A stretch of DNA of 42,365 nt, taken from positions 1 to 42,365 of the forward strand of contig NZ_LOHE01000050.1 of the NCBI RefSeq assembly GCF_001559865.1, given 5' to 3'. Numbering within the stretch: position 1 is the first letter of the stretch; every line of letters begins with the position of its first letter. The DNA is from Abyssisolibacter fermentans (GTDB taxonomy: Bacteria; Bacillota; Clostridia; Tissierellales; MCWD3). Under the pieces are notes generated by a model. The model saw only the letters and a list, made by a program, of their open reading frames with translations, was not told the DNA's origin and did no database searches. Shown here one piece after another: positions 40,630-42,365 of this stretch. The translations under genes were made by a program, and so were the position numbers.

Positions 40630-42219
40630 ATGCAAAAATACGACAATAGAACAAAACAAACTTTGCTCCACAGGCACAACTTAAAACTAAAACTTGTGAT
40701 TCAAAGCATACTTGTAGGAATAATTACAGGTATGCTTATTGTTGCATATAGATTAATACTCACTCAAGCAGGCAAAATTACGTATTATGTTATTGATTAT
40801 GGTAAACAAAGTACTATTTACGCTGTAATGTGGTTTGCAGTATTGATAATTATAGCAATTATAATAAATTATATGATGCATAAAGTGCCTTTAATCAAAG
40901 GGAGTGGAATTCCACAAGTTGAAGGATTCCTTGCAAGAAAAATGGACATGAGTTGGGCTAAAGTATTAATCTGTAAATTTACAGGAGGAATACTAGCTAT
41001 AGGGTCTGGTCTTTCTCTTGGGAGAGAAGGTCCTTCAATACAGCTTGGAGCTGCAGTAGGAAAAGGAGTTAGTGAATTATTTAACAGAAAAAAGCTTGAA
41101 GAAAAATTTCTTGTTACAGGGGGAGCAAGTGCGGGTCTTGCAGCAGCATTTAATGCTCCATTGGCAGGTGTAATGTTCTCACTAGAAGAACTTCATAAAA
41201 ATTTTTCTCCTGTTGTATTGATTACTGCTTTAACAGCTTCGGTTACGGCTGACTTTGTAGCAAAGAGTTTTATTGGACTGAATTCAGCTTTTGATTTTAC
41301 TGGTCTTAAGCCATTACCATTAAACTACTATCCATACATATTAATACTTGGGATTATTGTAGGAATCTTTGGTGCTTTTTATAATTCTACTTTACTCAAG
41401 ACACAAAAATATTACAACAAAAAGACATGGATACCATCAAAATACAAAAAATTTATTCCTTTTATTTTTGCGGGAATTCTTATGTTTATCTTACCAGAGG
41501 TATTAGGTGGAGGGCATGCATTGGTCGAAAAATTGTCTGTAGGAAATTATACAATTAAATTTTTATTAGTGTTATTATGTATAAAATTCATTTTTTCGAT
41601 GATCTCATATGGCTCTGGAGCACCAGGTGGGATTTTCTTGCCATTGTTAGTGCTTGGAGCATTAACAGGAAATATATATGCAGATATTCTTCATATGTAC
41701 TTTGGATTCAATGAAATATTTGTACAAAATATGATAATTCTAGCTATGGCAGGATATTTTACTGCAATAGTTAGAGCACCTATTACAGGATGTATATTAG
41801 TAAGTGAAATGTCAGGGTCTTTAACACATTTATTATCATTAGCGTTTATATCTATTATTGCATATATTGTTGCAGAATTGCTAAATTCAGAACCTATTTA
41901 TGAGTCACTGCTTGAAGTAATGATCAGAAATAAAAGTCATAAATATAAGAGTGATGCAGATACAAAAGTTATTATTGAAAACGTTGTTTGTCTTGGATCC
42001 CGTGCAGAAGGTAAAATGATTCGAGAAATTGACTGGCCAGAAAAGTGTTTGATTGTTGGTGTAAAAAGAGGAAATACGGAGTTAATTCCAAAAGGAGAAA
42101 CCATACTTCAAATAGGAGATTATTTAATTACTCTTACTGATGAAATAATAGCATCAGTAGCAAGTACAGAACTTTCAAAAATAACGGAAGTGAGTTTTGA
42201 AGGGAAAAATTTATATTAA
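40630..42219 (+). CDS. ClC-family chloride channel/antiporter with RCK_C domain
   Basis: A 529-residue membrane protein with the ClC selectivity-filter motifs: GSGIPQVEG, GREGPSIQLG (with the gating Glu) and GAPGGIFLPLL. About ten to twelve helices are followed by a cytoplasmic TrkA-C (RCK_C) domain of about 75 residues (SRAEGKMIREIDWPEKCLIV, then ETILQIGDYLITLTDE). The gating Glu suggests Cl-/H+ exchange rather than a simple channel. ATG at 40630 is taken as the start, seven bases after AAGGTG; an in-frame GTG at 40621 overlaps that site. It appears monocistronic. Confidence 0.92.
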   Translation: MQKYDNRTKQTLLHRHNLKLKLVIQSILVGIITGMLIVAYRLILTQAGKITYYVIDYGKQSTIYAVMWFAVLIIIAIIINYMMHKVPLIKGSGIPQVEGFLARKMDMSWAKVLICKFTGGILAIGSGLSLGREGPSIQLGAAVGKGVSELFNRKKLEEKFLVTGGASAGLAAAFNAPLAGVMFSLEELHKNFSPVVLITALTASVTADFVAKSFIGLNSAFDFTGLKPLPLNYYPYILILGIIVGIFGAFYNSTLLKTQKYYNKKTWIPSKYKKFIPFIFAGILMFILPEVLGGGHALVEKLSVGNYTIKFLLVLLCIKFIFSMISYGSGAPGGIFLPLLVLGALTGNIYADILHMYFGFNEIFVQNMIILAMAGYFTAIVRAPITGCILVSEMSGSLTHLLSLAFISIIAYIVAELLNSEPIYESLLEVMIRNKSHKYKSDADTKVIIENVVCLGSRAEGKMIREIDWPEKCLIVGVKRGNTELIPKGETILQIGDYLITLTDEIIASVASTELSKITEVSFEGKNLY

Positions 42220-42365
42220 AGCGTTAATAATTAGTAGAAGCGTAGTTTAAATATAGAAAAATTTTTATTAAAATAACTATATAAATATACGTTATATAAA
42301 ATGTTTAGTATATTGAATAAATAGTGATTAGTTTATTTATGTATAAAAACTTCCATAATAGTAGT
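42220..42365. other. Window end, non-coding
   Basis: About 145 AT-rich bases after the ClC gene. No terminator hairpin, promoter or gene start stands out before the window ends. Confidence 0.4.

Noticed and set aside
1-42365. CRISPR arrays, tRNA or rRNA genes, replication origin
   Set aside because: No regularly spaced direct repeats, cloverleaf-type sequences, rRNA blocks or DnaA-box clusters were noticed.

Overview
The window is AT-rich DNA from a spore-forming, low-GC Firmicute, most likely a member of the Clostridia. This rests on strong AGGAGG-type ribosome binding sites, TTGACA/TATAAT promoters, a GerA-family germination protein, a lysine riboswitch, ferredoxin and HydE-like radical SAM genes, and clostridial-style mobile debris. 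No rRNA, tRNA, CRISPR array or intact transposase was seen. Species cannot be named from the sequence.

Layout. 1-2.5 kb: a small promoter-to-terminator transcription unit, an ECF transporter S component, a HydE/BioB-like radical SAM enzyme and a helicase-regulator remnant. 2.7-8.2 kb: a secretory and peptidase area with a decayed V8-type serine protease, a small exported protein, a proline-iminopeptidase-like hydrolase behind a deleted Xaa-Pro aminopeptidase, a secreted subtilase and an IS1182-type remnant. 8.3-10.4 kb: an ABC-F ATPase on the minus strand, preceded by a long leader with two tandem hairpin units, each carrying a tiny ORF, plus a final terminator. 10.7-13.6 kb: a lysine riboswitch controlling a three-gene amino acid ABC importer. 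14.3-14.7 kb: a QueT-type S component on the minus strand.

15.8-19.6 kb is the most unusual part. A five-gene, one-strand cluster encodes a nucleoside 2-deoxyribosyltransferase, two different thymidylate-kinase-like P-loop kinases, a shortened pyruvate-kinase-like protein and an Fe-S HhH-GPD DNA glycosylase. Read as a pathway it could take a free base to a deoxynucleoside triphosphate and pair that with a base-removal enzyme. It is flanked by about 1 kb of gene-free DNA on the left. On the right lie a decayed gene end, a terminator, the 5' part of a group IIC intron and a broken PIN-like gene, so it looks like an accessory island.

21-31 kb: an orphan GerA subunit; a TetR regulator with two palindromes over its promoter followed by a PEP-synthase/rifampin-phosphotransferase-like enzyme; an internally deleted MATE gene; a TetR plus cation:proton antiporter pair; and an overlapping alkA-ogt alkylation repair pair. 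31-34 kb: hpt and uppP among IS1182 fragments and one copy of a MITE-like repeat. 34.6-35.5 kb: a secreted permuted NlpC/P60 (YiiX-like) protein. 36-40 kb: a duplicated arsenic-type module with two ArsR regulators, two DUF318/ArsP permeases, a ferredoxin and a thioredoxin-like protein. A second MITE copy lies inside this cluster. The window ends with a ClC chloride transporter.

Recurring themes are genome decay (at least eight broken genes or elements), dispersed repeats (the GGGACGG family, IS1182 left ends, a MITE pair with an inverted core), and regulatory leaders that can be read directly from the sequence.
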